Source: Singulisphaera sp. GP187
Lineage (GTDB): Bacteria > Planctomycetota > Phycisphaerae > Phycisphaerales > SM1A02
Reading direction: 5' to 3'
DNA length: 46,635 bases
Assembly: GCA_945868805.1 (NCBI GenBank)
Contig: CAMBMO010000018.1
Coordinates: forward strand, 1 to 46,635
The notes under the pieces were generated by a model. It ran no database searches. It was not told the DNA's origin and saw only the letters and a list, made by a program, of their open reading frames with translations. Every line of letters begins with the position of its first letter. Positions within the stretch are counted from its first letter, which is position 1. The position numbers were made by a program, and so were the translations under genes. This document shows positions 16,842-25,316 of the stretch, piece after piece.

Positions 16842-17843
16842 ACGACTTCAATTCACAGCGCGCAATCGTGTCGACGATGGTTGGCGGTGATGGCTTGCGC
16901 GATGTCCTTCGCGGGACTGAGTGCGATCTCTGGCCAGCAAGAGAAGGTTCGCCCACTGATCGCAGTCATTCCAAAGGGCACGACGCACGAGTTCTGGAAG
17001 ACTGTCCATGCGGGCGCGCTCAAGGGCGCATCAGAGGCGGGCGTGGACATTCTCTGGAAGGGTCCCGCGCGCGAAGATGATCGCGACGATCAAATCAAGG
17101 TTGTCGAAAGTGCCGTATCGCGCCAGGTGCAGGGGATCGTGATCGCTCCACTCGACGAACAAGCGCTTGTGCCAAGTCTGAAAGAGGCGGCAGTTGCCAA
17201 GATTCCCGTCGTGATCTTTGATAGCGGAATCAAGTGGGATGGTCGAGCGTCATTCGTCGCGACCGACAATCGCCGCGGTGGCGTGCTTGCTGCCGAGGAA
17301 ATGGGACGGATTCTCGCGGGGAAGGGTCGCATCGTGGTGATGCGCTATGTCGAAGGTTCGGCGAGCACCGCACTTCGTGAAGATGGGTTCTTGGCAACGA
17401 TCAAAGAGAAGTTTCCTGGCATCGTGATTGTGTCAAGTGACCAGTACGGTGGCGCGACCGTGGATTCGGCGTATCGAGTCGCAGAAAACCTGCTCAACCG
17501 ATTCGCGGACTTGAACGGTATGTACGCGCCGAACGAACCGACGACCTACGCGAGCATGAAGGCGTTAAAGGATCTTGGACGCGGAACGAGCGTTCACCTT
17601 GTCGGCTTCGATGCGAGCGAGAAACTCGTCGCGGGGTTGAGGGACGGATCCGTCGATGCACTGGTGGTGCAGAATCCATTTCGTATGGGAGAGCTCGCGG
17701 TGACGACGATGGCGAAAGTGATTCGTGGTGAGACTGTCCAGCGTGATGTGGACACTGGATGCACGCTGGTGACTCGCCACAACATCGACGAGCCAGCGAT
17801 CCGCGCCGTGCTTGAACCGCCGATTGCTCAGTGGCTCAAGTAG
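16803..17843 (+). CDS. Sugar ABC transporter substrate-binding protein (periplasmic, RbsB-like)
   Basis: The 346-residue protein opens with ATG ATC AAG/ATC AAC repeats (residues MIKMINMIKMIN), followed by an MTT-starting signal peptide (CRRWLAVMACAMSFAGLSAIS). The mature part is a type I periplasmic-binding protein. It starts VRPLIAVIPKGTTHEFWKT, then has GIVIAPLDEQALVPSLKEA, IPVVIFDSGI and VHLVGFDASEKLVAGLRDG. This is the ribose/xylose/rhamnose-binding-protein family. Its ATG overlaps the kdsC stop (ATGA). With the ATPase, permease and GH29 fucosidase downstream, fucose or a related deoxysugar is the likely ligand. Confidence 0.9.
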   Translation: MIKMINMIKMINMTTSIHSAQSCRRWLAVMACAMSFAGLSAISGQQEKVRPLIAVIPKGTTHEFWKTVHAGALKGASEAGVDILWKGPAREDDRDDQIKVVESAVSRQVQGIVIAPLDEQALVPSLKEAAVAKIPVVIFDSGIKWDGRASFVATDNRRGGVLAAEEMGRILAGKGRIVVMRYVEGSASTALREDGFLATIKEKFPGIVIVSSDQYGGATVDSAYRVAENLLNRFADLNGMYAPNEPTTYASMKALKDLGRGTSVHLVGFDASEKLVAGLRDGSVDALVVQNPFRMGELAVTTMAKVIRGETVQRDVDTGCTLVTRHNIDEPAIRAVLEPPIAQWLK

Positions 17844-17869
17844 GCGACTCCATCCGAAATGATGTCGCC

Positions 17870-19288
17870 ATGATCATGAAGACGAGCGCTCCAGCCCTTC
17901 GACTTCGTGGAGTCTGCAAGAGTTTCGGCGTCGTGCCCGCGCTTCGAGAGATGGACTTCGATCTCTTGGCGGGAGAAATCCACGGGATTGTTGGCGAGAA
18001 TGGGGCGGGCAAGAGCACGTTGCTTCGGATCATCGCGGGTGCCGAGCGAGCGGACGCAGGGGAGATGCAGTTGCGGGAAAGGGGGTACAGGCCGCAGGAT
18101 CCTCGCGATGCGCGAAAGGGTGGTGTCGTTGTCGTCAATCAGGAACCATCGATCGCGGACTCGCGCACCGTCGCGGAGAACATAAATCTCGGTCGAGAGA
18201 TCGCGTCATATGGAGTGATCGATCGCGCGAGTCAAAATCGAGTCGCTGCAAACGCCCTGAAGGCCATAGGTGCCGATCACCTGGTGAATCCCGCCCAGCG
18301 TGCGAGCACGCTCACATCTGGGACCCGGCAAATGGTCGAGATTGCCCGAGCGTTCGTCACACGACCTGCGGTTCTGCTCTTAGACGAGCCGACGAGTTCG
18401 CTCAGTCGCAGCGAAGCGGACCAGTTGTGGCGTGCAGTTCGCATTCTCGCGGACGACGGGGTCGCGGTTGCACTTGTCTCGCACAGGCTCGACGAGGTAC
18501 GCAGAGTGGCGACACGTGCGACGGTTTTACGCGATGGTCGCGTCGTCGCTTGTGACCTGCTTTCAGTTCTCGATGACGACGCATTGGTGAGCGCGATGTC
18601 GGGGCGTGCACTCCTGGAAGGGAGTGCTCTGTGGACGGCTCGTACTGCCGGAGCGATCTGCCACGAAAGTGGCGGGATTGTGCTTCGTGCAGGGGAAATC
18701 CTTGGAATCGGCGGACTCGTCGGATCGGGGCGCAGTCGATGGTTACGCGAACTGGCTCGGGAAACGGGTGCGCCTCGCGTGAGTGAAGATCGTCGAGGCG
18801 AAGGACTCGCGCAGAATCTTTCGATCGCCGAAAACTTGACGCTTCCGATTCTGGGCAGGCTTGGGAAGTGGGGAGTCGTCCGCGCAGAGAAACAGGCGAG
18901 CATCACTCACAAGTGGAAGGATGCGCTCTCAATCAAATGTCTTGGGCCATGGCAGAGGATCAGCGAACTTTCGGGAGGAAATCAGCAGAAGGTTGCCATT
19001 GCGCGGGTTCTTGAGCAAAGTTCTGCAATCGTGCTTGTGGATGAACCGACACGTGGAATCGATGTCACCGCGAAGGCGGCGATTCACGAGATTCTCCGGC
19101 GTGCATCGAGCGATGGTCATTCGATCGTGGTGGTCTCGAGCGATACGAGAGAATTGTTAGCGCTGTGCGATCGAATCGCGGTGATGTGGCGTGGAGCATT
19201 GGGTCGTGCGCGACCGACGAGCGAGTGGACGGAGCATGCGATTGTCGATGAGGCACTCCGAGGCGCGAGTGTGGAAAGCGCAGCGTGA
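17870..19288 (+). CDS. Sugar ABC transporter ATP-binding protein (RbsA-like, two ATPase domains)
   Basis: The ATG at 17870 gives 472 residues; a GTG at 17831 overlaps the preceding gene and is not preferred. The first domain is canonical (GENGAGKSTLLRII, signature region LTSGTRQMVEIARAF, VLLLDEPTSSL). The second domain has the degenerate Walker A GLVGSGRSRWLREL and then lacks roughly 35 residues normally found before the PEDR-like motif (here VSEDRRGEGLAQNLSIAENL). A good signature (LSGGNQQKVAIARVL) and VLVDEPTRGID follow. It energises the importer with its neighbours. The stop overlaps the permease GTG (GTGA). Confidence 0.9.
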   Translation: MIMKTSAPALRLRGVCKSFGVVPALREMDFDLLAGEIHGIVGENGAGKSTLLRIIAGAERADAGEMQLRERGYRPQDPRDARKGGVVVVNQEPSIADSRTVAENINLGREIASYGVIDRASQNRVAANALKAIGADHLVNPAQRASTLTSGTRQMVEIARAFVTRPAVLLLDEPTSSLSRSEADQLWRAVRILADDGVAVALVSHRLDEVRRVATRATVLRDGRVVACDLLSVLDDDALVSAMSGRALLEGSALWTARTAGAICHESGGIVLRAGEILGIGGLVGSGRSRWLRELARETGAPRVSEDRRGEGLAQNLSIAENLTLPILGRLGKWGVVRAEKQASITHKWKDALSIKCLGPWQRISELSGGNQQKVAIARVLEQSSAIVLVDEPTRGIDVTAKAAIHEILRRASSDGHSIVVVSSDTRELLALCDRIAVMWRGALGRARPTSEWTEHAIVDEALRGASVESAA

Positions 19289-20295
19289 ACGCGCTCAAGC
19301 GACTTGTGGGTCCAACCGCCGCGCTCTGCGCTGTCGTACTGGTCTTCTCGGTTATTGCTCCAGAGTCATTCTGCACTTTCCAAAATGTGCGGACACTCTC
19401 GGCGCAATCGGTGGTGGTGGTGCTTGGAGCCATCGGGATGACTTTCGTCGTCGTCGGTGGCGGAATCGATCTCTCGGTTGGATCGGTGATCGCGCTCTCT
19501 TCGGTCGCGACGGCTCTCATGATCCGCTCCGGGTTCGGTTCAGGTGCGGCGTGTCTCGTTGGATGCGTCGTCGGGCTCGCGATCGGATGCATCAACGGAT
19601 TTCTCGTCGCGTCCGCCCGACTTCCAGCGTTCATCGCGACACTCGGCACGATGGGAATTGCGCGAGGCCTTGCAAAATGGCTTGCGGGACAAAGCACCGT
19701 CTACCCACCAGAGGAGTGGACAAGTTCGTTGATGGCGAAGAATCCAGATCCATCGTGGATGCTCTTCGCACCTGGAGTCTGGCTGACGATCGCGGTCGCC
19801 ATAGCGTTTGGGTTCATCCTGTCGCGAACGGTGTTCGGCGCCTGGGTCACCGCGATTGGAAGCAACGAGTCCGCGGCGCGGTTGTGCGGAGTGCCAGTTG
19901 CCCGAGTGAGGTGGTCGACTTACGCACTCTGTGGCCTGCTCGCTGGTGTTGCGGGAGTGTTGCAGTTTCACCGGCTCAGCAGTGGCGACCCAACGACGGC
20001 GACTGGTAAGGAGCTCGAAGTCATCGCCGCCGTAGTGATCGGTGGAGCCGCACTCTCGGGAGGGTTTGGAACCGTTGGCGGATCAATCGTCGGTGCGATC
20101 TTGATGGCAGTGCTCGCCAACGGATGCAATCTCGTCGATTGGAATTCGCTGGGTCGGTGGGGAGTCTCCGCGGAAGTTGCCGAGACGCTCACGACGTGGT
20201 TCGGTTCGAGTGGCATACCCAATTACGTGCAAGAAATCCTCGTAGGCGCGGTTATCGTGGTCGCCGCACTCGCGGATCGTCGTCGGCATCGCTAG
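19285..20295 (+). CDS. Sugar ABC transporter permease (RbsC-like)
   Basis: The 336-residue membrane protein has about eight to ten hydrophobic segments. Family-specific pieces include GMTFVVVGGGIDLSVGSVIAL (the conserved TM2-3 region), ASARLPAFIATLGTMGIARG, GSNESAARLCGV (the cytoplasmic coupling loop) and VVIGGAALSGGFGTVGGSIVGA. The GTG at 19285 overlaps the ATPase stop. It forms the channel for the substrate-binding protein and ATPase. The GH29 gene starts 6 bases after its stop. Confidence 0.92.
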   Translation: MNALKRLVGPTAALCAVVLVFSVIAPESFCTFQNVRTLSAQSVVVVLGAIGMTFVVVGGGIDLSVGSVIALSSVATALMIRSGFGSGAACLVGCVVGLAIGCINGFLVASARLPAFIATLGTMGIARGLAKWLAGQSTVYPPEEWTSSLMAKNPDPSWMLFAPGVWLTIAVAIAFGFILSRTVFGAWVTAIGSNESAARLCGVPVARVRWSTYALCGLLAGVAGVLQFHRLSSGDPTTATGKELEVIAAVVIGGAALSGGFGTVGGSIVGAILMAVLANGCNLVDWNSLGRWGVSAEVAETLTTWFGSSGIPNYVQEILVGAVIVVAALADRRRHR

Positions 20296-20301
20296 CTGAT
20301 C

Positions 20302-21741
20302 ATGGTTCAATCCACATTCATCCTCGCTTCGATCCTTCACATGATGAATCAACAGACCGCTCCGCCACTTGAGCATCCGACTGCTCCTACGCCATTCGGC
20401 CCCGTTCCGTCTGCGCGACAGATGCGATGGCACGCGCTCGAGTCGTGCATGTTCATTCACTTTGGCGTCAACACTTTTACTGGCGAGGAGTGGGGCGGTG
20501 GGCGAGAGAACCCGTCAATTTTCAATCCATCGTCGCTCGATTGTCGGCAGTGGGCGCGCATGGCGAAGGACGCAGGACTGCGAGGGATCATCATTACCGC
20601 AAAGCATCACGACGGATTCTGCTTGTGGCCGTCGGCACTGACGGAACATTCGGTGAAATCGAGTCCCTGGCGGGGTGGAAAGGGGGATGTGCTTCGCGAA
20701 CTCTCGGACGCATGTCGCGCGGAGGAATTGCTCTTCGGGGTCTATCTCTCGCCGTGGGATCGGAACAATCCGAAATACGGATCTGGTACCGAGTACAACG
20801 ACTACTTTGCGTCCCAACTGCGCGATGTCTTGACCAACTATGGTCCAGTCTTCGAGGTCTGGTTCGATGGCGCGTGTGGAGAGGGTCCGGATGGGCGACG
20901 GCAGGTGTATGACTTTCCAAAGTTCATCTCGGTCGTTCGTGAGTGCCAGCCCCAGGCGTGCATCTTCAGCGATGCGGGACCGGATCTTCGATGGGTCGGC
21001 AATGAGAGCGGATATGGCAGCGAAACGAATTGGGATCGAATGAACACGAAGGATTTCTATCCAGGCATTCCCGGTCGAAATGAAGATCTCGCGCATGGGC
21101 AACGTGATGGTGCGGATTGGTTGCCCGCGGAAGTCGATGTGAGTATCCGACCAGGGTGGTTTTGGCGTGCGGCGGAGGACAGCCGCGTGAAGTCACCGGA
21201 GACGCTCGAGAAAATCTGGTTTGAGAGCGTTGGTCGAGGGTGCAATCTGCTTTTGAATGTTCCGATTGATTCGCGCGGATTGGTCGCGCCACAGGAACTC
21301 GTATCAATGCACGCATGGGGAGAGAAGCAACGGGAGATGTTTGCGAAAGATTTGGCGCAGACTGCCCACGTGACCGCGAATGCAACTCGGGGAGGGAGCG
21401 CGCAGACGGATTTCGTAGCAAAAAGAGTTACTGACGGAGACTCGAGTACATATTGGGCGACTGACGACGCAGTGACGAGTTGCGCGCTCGAGTTCGCTTT
21501 CACGAATCCGGTTTCTCCGAAAGTCGTTCGCATCGAGGAGGCGATTCAACTCGGTCAGCGCGTCGAAGCGTTCCATGTCGAGGCGCGAGGATCCGACGGA
21601 GCATGGAGGCGCGTCGCGGAGGGGACCACGATCGGTTCGCGGCGAATTCTTCGACTCGGTGGCGAGGGTGTCACAGGAATCCGCGTCGTCATCGATCAAT
21701 CGCGCGCGTGCCCGTGCATCAGCCGAGTTTCGATTTACTAA
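20302..21741 (+). CDS. GH29 alpha-L-fucosidase with C-terminal F5/8-type (CBM32) domain
   Basis: The 479-residue glycoside hydrolase has the GH29 elements: FGVNTFTGEEWG, KHHDGFCLWP at about 101-110, FGVYLSPWDRN, and VFEVWFDGACGEG with the nucleophile Asp at about 189. EVDVSIRPGWFW supplies a candidate acid/base Glu, as in GH29B enzymes. The C-terminal roughly 130 residues (VTDGDSSTYWATDD, and so on) are a discoidin/CBM32-like sugar-binding domain. The start may be 20302 or the ATG pair at 20341. There is no convincing signal peptide, so the enzyme may be cytosolic and act on imported oligosaccharides. It is the last gene of the importer operon. Confidence 0.88.
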   Translation: MVQSTFILASILHMMNQQTAPPLEHPTAPTPFGPVPSARQMRWHALESCMFIHFGVNTFTGEEWGGGRENPSIFNPSSLDCRQWARMAKDAGLRGIIITAKHHDGFCLWPSALTEHSVKSSPWRGGKGDVLRELSDACRAEELLFGVYLSPWDRNNPKYGSGTEYNDYFASQLRDVLTNYGPVFEVWFDGACGEGPDGRRQVYDFPKFISVVRECQPQACIFSDAGPDLRWVGNESGYGSETNWDRMNTKDFYPGIPGRNEDLAHGQRDGADWLPAEVDVSIRPGWFWRAAEDSRVKSPETLEKIWFESVGRGCNLLLNVPIDSRGLVAPQELVSMHAWGEKQREMFAKDLAQTAHVTANATRGGSAQTDFVAKRVTDGDSSTYWATDDAVTSCALEFAFTNPVSPKVVRIEEAIQLGQRVEAFHVEARGSDGAWRRVAEGTTIGSRRILRLGGEGVTGIRVVIDQSRACPCISRVSIY

Positions 21742-22139
21742 TCAAAGGTTAGGGGCGCCGCCTTCCTCTTCATGAACTGTTGGAGGGCCACGCAACGCAG
21801 GCCCCGAACCATCAGGTCGCGATGGCCGCGAAAAGACCTCCCGGCGCTCCGGCATGCTCACTGGCTGCGCGGACGCTCGCCGGCTCCGCAACTCGCGCGG
21901 GAGGTTTTTCGACCGCCAACACGATGTGCGTGTTGCGCCAGGGAACCAGGTCCCAGGCGAGTTCCGCAGGTCGCCGACGGACGCGTTGTCGAAAGTCGTT
22001 GGGCAGATCGTGTCGGTCGCCGAGGATGTCTGAGTCCTGGGGGGTGAGTTCCCTGGCGCTTTCGCCTGCTCCGATTCGGTACGTAACGCGAGACGCCCCT
22101 TGCGAATCGGAGATCCGTCCGAGTTCCAAACGGCGTCGA
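21742..22139. other. Gene-free convergent interval with a long imperfect inverted repeat
   Basis: About 400 bases between the convergent fucosidase and RND genes. Short open frames are present, but none is convincing. The notable structure is CGAAAAGACCTCCCG (21829-21843) versus CGGGAGGTTTTTCG (21898-21911), 14-15-base arms with one bulge around a 54-base GC-rich spacer. It may be a terminator-like fold, a structured RNA or a remnant of a mobile element. No transposase was recognised. Confidence 0.4.
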
Positions 22140-25100
22140 TCAGTGTTCAGATGACTGTGGTGGGGTCGCAGGTGTGGTGGTCGCCGTCGCACTCGGCCGC
22201 TTCGATCCCAAGCGTGCCATCACACTCAAGATCATCACGAAGAAGACCGGGACCACGAGCTGATCCATGGTGCTCGACCCAATCATTCCCCCAAGCACCG
22301 TCGTGCCGATGGACTGCCGACTGTTCGCACCCGCGCCAGTGGCGATCGTCAGTGGCAGTACGCCCAGCATGAACGCGATCGCGGTCATCATGATCGGACG
22401 CAGTCGCTGATGCGAGGCATTGACAGCGGCGTCGATGATGCTCTCACCTCCGTCGTATCGATGCTTCGCGAACTCGACGATGAGAATGGCGTTCTTTGCC
22501 GCCAATCCCACCAACATGACGAGTCCGATCTGCGCATATACATCGAGGCTCTTGCCGCGAATGTGCATCAATATGAGCGCGCCGAGCACGGCAAACGTCA
22601 CAGCGAGCAGAACATTGAGCGGCAAAATCCAACTCTCGTAGAGTGCAGCGAGAAGCAAAAAGACCGCGACGATCGCGAGCGCGAAAATGATTGGCGCGTA
22701 TGTCCCAGCTTCGATCTGCTGATAGGTCGTCCCCGTCCATTCGTAGGTGATCCCGTCCGGGAGTACTGCAGCGGCGACCTCTTCGACCGCGGCGATCGAG
22801 TCACCAGATCCATATCCCGGTCCGGTTGATCCATTCAACTGGATCGTGTTATACATGTTGTATCGGGTCGCATTATCCGTCCCGACAGCGATGGAATAGT
22901 CGGTGAACGCGGAAATCGGAACCATCCCGCCGTCCTTGTTCTTGACATAGAGCTTAAAGACATCGGCCAACTTCATTCGATCCTCGGCACTCGCCTGGAT
23001 CATCACGTTGTAGACCTGATTGAATTGATTGAAGTTGTTGACGAATGTCTGACCGATGGTCTGTCCAAGCGTGTCGAAGACATCCCCCATTTCGAGTCCG
23101 TAACTCATCACTTTCGTTCGATCGATCGCCAGTCGAAGAATCGGGACCTGACTCTGGAAGGGCGTCGTGATTCCCGCGAGTTCGGGACGCGCCTCGAGGG
23201 CAACTATGAAATCCTGCGCCGCGATGGAGAGTTGTTCGTATCCAACACCATTGACATCTTCCAACTGCAACTGCCAGCCTGCGACTGCGCCGAGCCCGGG
23301 AATGGGTGGGGGTGGGAAGGGGATCGCGGAGCCCTGCGCAATGGTGAAGAGCGCTGGAAATGCACGCGTGATGATTGCGCGCACGTTTTCCTTGATCGGG
23401 TCGCGTTCGTCCCAGGGTTTGAGTACGACGATGATGAACCCGGCGTTGGTCGTCGGCACGGATGTCAGGAAGTTAAATCCGTTGATTTGGATGACATCGA
23501 CGACGGCGGAATCTCGCTTGACGATCTCGAGGACTTGCGCGCTGACGGCTTCCGTACGCTCCAGACTCGCACCGGAGGGAAGCGATACGCCGACGAAGAA
23601 ATATCCCTGGTCCTCATTCGGAATGAAAGCAGTCGGGGTGTGCATCAACAAGTACGCGACACTAATCACTCCGGCGACGAAGGTGGCCGCGATCACATAC
23701 CAGTGGTGCGAGAGCCAGCGAACGAATCGCGAGTACTTGCCCGTGCAGTATTCGAATCCCTCGTTGAAGATCACGAAGGGACGAAAGCGAGTCTTGTGCG
23801 GCTTCTGCAGGAAGACTCCGCAGAGCGCCGGAGAGAGCGTGAGCGAATTCACCATGCTCAACACGATGCTGAACGCGATCGTGAGCGCGAACTGGTTGTA
23901 CAGCTGTCCCGTGATTCCCGGCATCATCGACGCAGGAATGAAGACGGCCAACAGGACCGAACTCGTGGCGACGATCGGTCCAGCGACTTCCTTCATCGCG
24001 CGCTCCGCCGCGACCTTGCCGTTCGGAGCGCCCATTTCAAGTTGGCGATAGACATTTTCCACGACGATGATCGAGTCGTCGACGACGAGTCCGATCGCGA
24101 GCACCAGTCCAAGCAATGTCAGAGTGTTGATCGTGAATCCAGCCGCCATCATGATGGCAAACGTTCCGATGATGGAAACCGGAATCGCGATCATCGGAAT
24201 CAGCGTTGCACGCCAACTCTGTAGGAAGATGAAGATGACGGCCAAGACCAGCAGTCCGGCCTCGATCAGCGTCGTGATCAAATCGTCGATCGATGCGGAG
24301 ACGAACGCGGTGCTGTCGTAGGTTACCTGCCATGTGACGCCGGGAGGAAAGAGCGATTCGATCCGCTTCATCTGAGTCTTGACACCTTCCACCACGGAGT
24401 ACGCATTCGCCGTAGGCAGTTGGTAGACACCGACTGTGCCGGTCGCCTGACCGTTCAACGTCGAAGTCGTGTCGTACTGGAATGCGCCGAGTTCTGTGCG
24501 ACCGATGTCCGAGATACGCACGATGGCACCATCGTCGCCAGTCCGCACGATGATGTCTCCGAATTCCTTCTCGCTCGTCAGGCGTCCAAGCGTGGTCAGC
24601 GTGACGTCGAAACTGGGCGATCCCACCGTGGGACTTGCGCCGACGCTACCGATGGCCGCCTGCTGATTCTGATCCTTGATCGCACGTGTGACATCTTCGC
24701 TCGAGATTCCCATCGCGGTCATTCGCCCCGGATCGAGCCAGACGCGCATCGAATATTCCAATAGCCCGAAGATCGTGATCGTCCCTACGCCGTCGACACG
24801 CGAGAGCACTGGCTGAATGACGATGTTTGCGTAGTTGGAGAGAAACTTGCTGTCGTACAAACCGTCAGCCGACAGCAGCGAGACAACGACAGTCAAGTTT
24901 GTCGACTGTTTGGTGATCGTGACGCCAAGCTGCTGGACCTGCTGCGGAAGCTGCGAAGTCGCGGTTTGAACGCGATTGAGGACATCGACCGCGCCGATAT
25001 CGAGGTCGTATCCAACTTGAAATGTCACCGTGATGACGCTCGCGCCATTATTCGTGCTGTTGGAGGACATGTAAATCATGCCCTCCGCGCCGTTGATCTG

Positions 25101-25301
25101 TTGCTCCAGCGGCATCGTCACCGAGTTCGCGACAGTCAGCGCATCCGCGCCGTTATAGGTGGCAGAGACCTGCACTGTTGGAGGGACGACATTTGGAAAC
25201 TGAGAAATCGGCAACACGATCATCGCGATCGCACCGGCGAGCGCAGTGATAATCGCGATGACGCTTGCGAAAATCGGACGATGAATGAAGAATCGAACCA
25301 T
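22140..25301 (-). CDS. RND efflux transporter, HAE1 (AcrB/MexB) family
   Basis: The 1053-residue inner-membrane pump has the classical RND layout. It starts MVRFFIHRPIFASVIAIITALAG and continues PISQFPNVVPPTVQVSATYNGAD. Membrane segment TM4 reads LGLVLAIGLVVDDSIIVVENVY, with two Asp of the proton relay, and PNEDQGYFFVGVSLP follows at the start of the second half. The C-terminal region (QIGLVMLVGLAAKNAILIVEFA) matches TM10 with its conserved Lys. It pumps amphiphilic drugs, detergents or metabolites through the MFP and outer-membrane channel encoded upstream in the same operon. It is 15 bases after the MFP stop. Confidence 0.96.
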   Translation of the reverse strand: MVRFFIHRPIFASVIAIITALAGAIAMIVLPISQFPNVVPPTVQVSATYNGADALTVANSVTMPLEQQINGAEGMIYMSSNSTNNGASVITVTFQVGYDLDIGAVDVLNRVQTATSQLPQQVQQLGVTITKQSTNLTVVVSLLSADGLYDSKFLSNYANIVIQPVLSRVDGVGTITIFGLLEYSMRVWLDPGRMTAMGISSEDVTRAIKDQNQQAAIGSVGASPTVGSPSFDVTLTTLGRLTSEKEFGDIIVRTGDDGAIVRISDIGRTELGAFQYDTTSTLNGQATGTVGVYQLPTANAYSVVEGVKTQMKRIESLFPPGVTWQVTYDSTAFVSASIDDLITTLIEAGLLVLAVIFIFLQSWRATLIPMIAIPVSIIGTFAIMMAAGFTINTLTLLGLVLAIGLVVDDSIIVVENVYRQLEMGAPNGKVAAERAMKEVAGPIVATSSVLLAVFIPASMMPGITGQLYNQFALTIAFSIVLSMVNSLTLSPALCGVFLQKPHKTRFRPFVIFNEGFEYCTGKYSRFVRWLSHHWYVIAATFVAGVISVAYLLMHTPTAFIPNEDQGYFFVGVSLPSGASLERTEAVSAQVLEIVKRDSAVVDVIQINGFNFLTSVPTTNAGFIIVVLKPWDERDPIKENVRAIITRAFPALFTIAQGSAIPFPPPPIPGLGAVAGWQLQLEDVNGVGYEQLSIAAQDFIVALEARPELAGITTPFQSQVPILRLAIDRTKVMSYGLEMGDVFDTLGQTIGQTFVNNFNQFNQVYNVMIQASAEDRMKLADVFKLYVKNKDGGMVPISAFTDYSIAVGTDNATRYNMYNTIQLNGSTGPGYGSGDSIAAVEEVAAAVLPDGITYEWTGTTYQQIEAGTYAPIIFALAIVAVFLLLAALYESWILPLNVLLAVTFAVLGALILMHIRGKSLDVYAQIGLVMLVGLAAKNAILIVEFAKHRYDGGESIIDAAVNASHQRLRPIMMTAIAFMLGVLPLTIATGAGANSRQSIGTTVLGGMIGSSTMDQLVVPVFFVMILSVMARLGSKRPSATATTTPATPPQSSEH

Positions 25302-25316
25302 GAGTACGACTTGGGG

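Noticed and set aside
21746-21760. attC-like GTTAGG core that might mark an integron cassette
   Set aside because: No matching partner core at a suitable distance, no integrase and no repeated cassette structure.
21812-22192. A 126-residue minus-strand open frame in the convergent gap
   Set aside because: It overlaps the end of the RND gene region, has skewed Arg/Pro composition, no recognised family and no good start context.
23025-24224. A long (399-residue) plus-strand frame opposite the RND transporter
   Set aside because: Very Asp/Arg-rich composition typical of the antisense of a real GC-rich gene.
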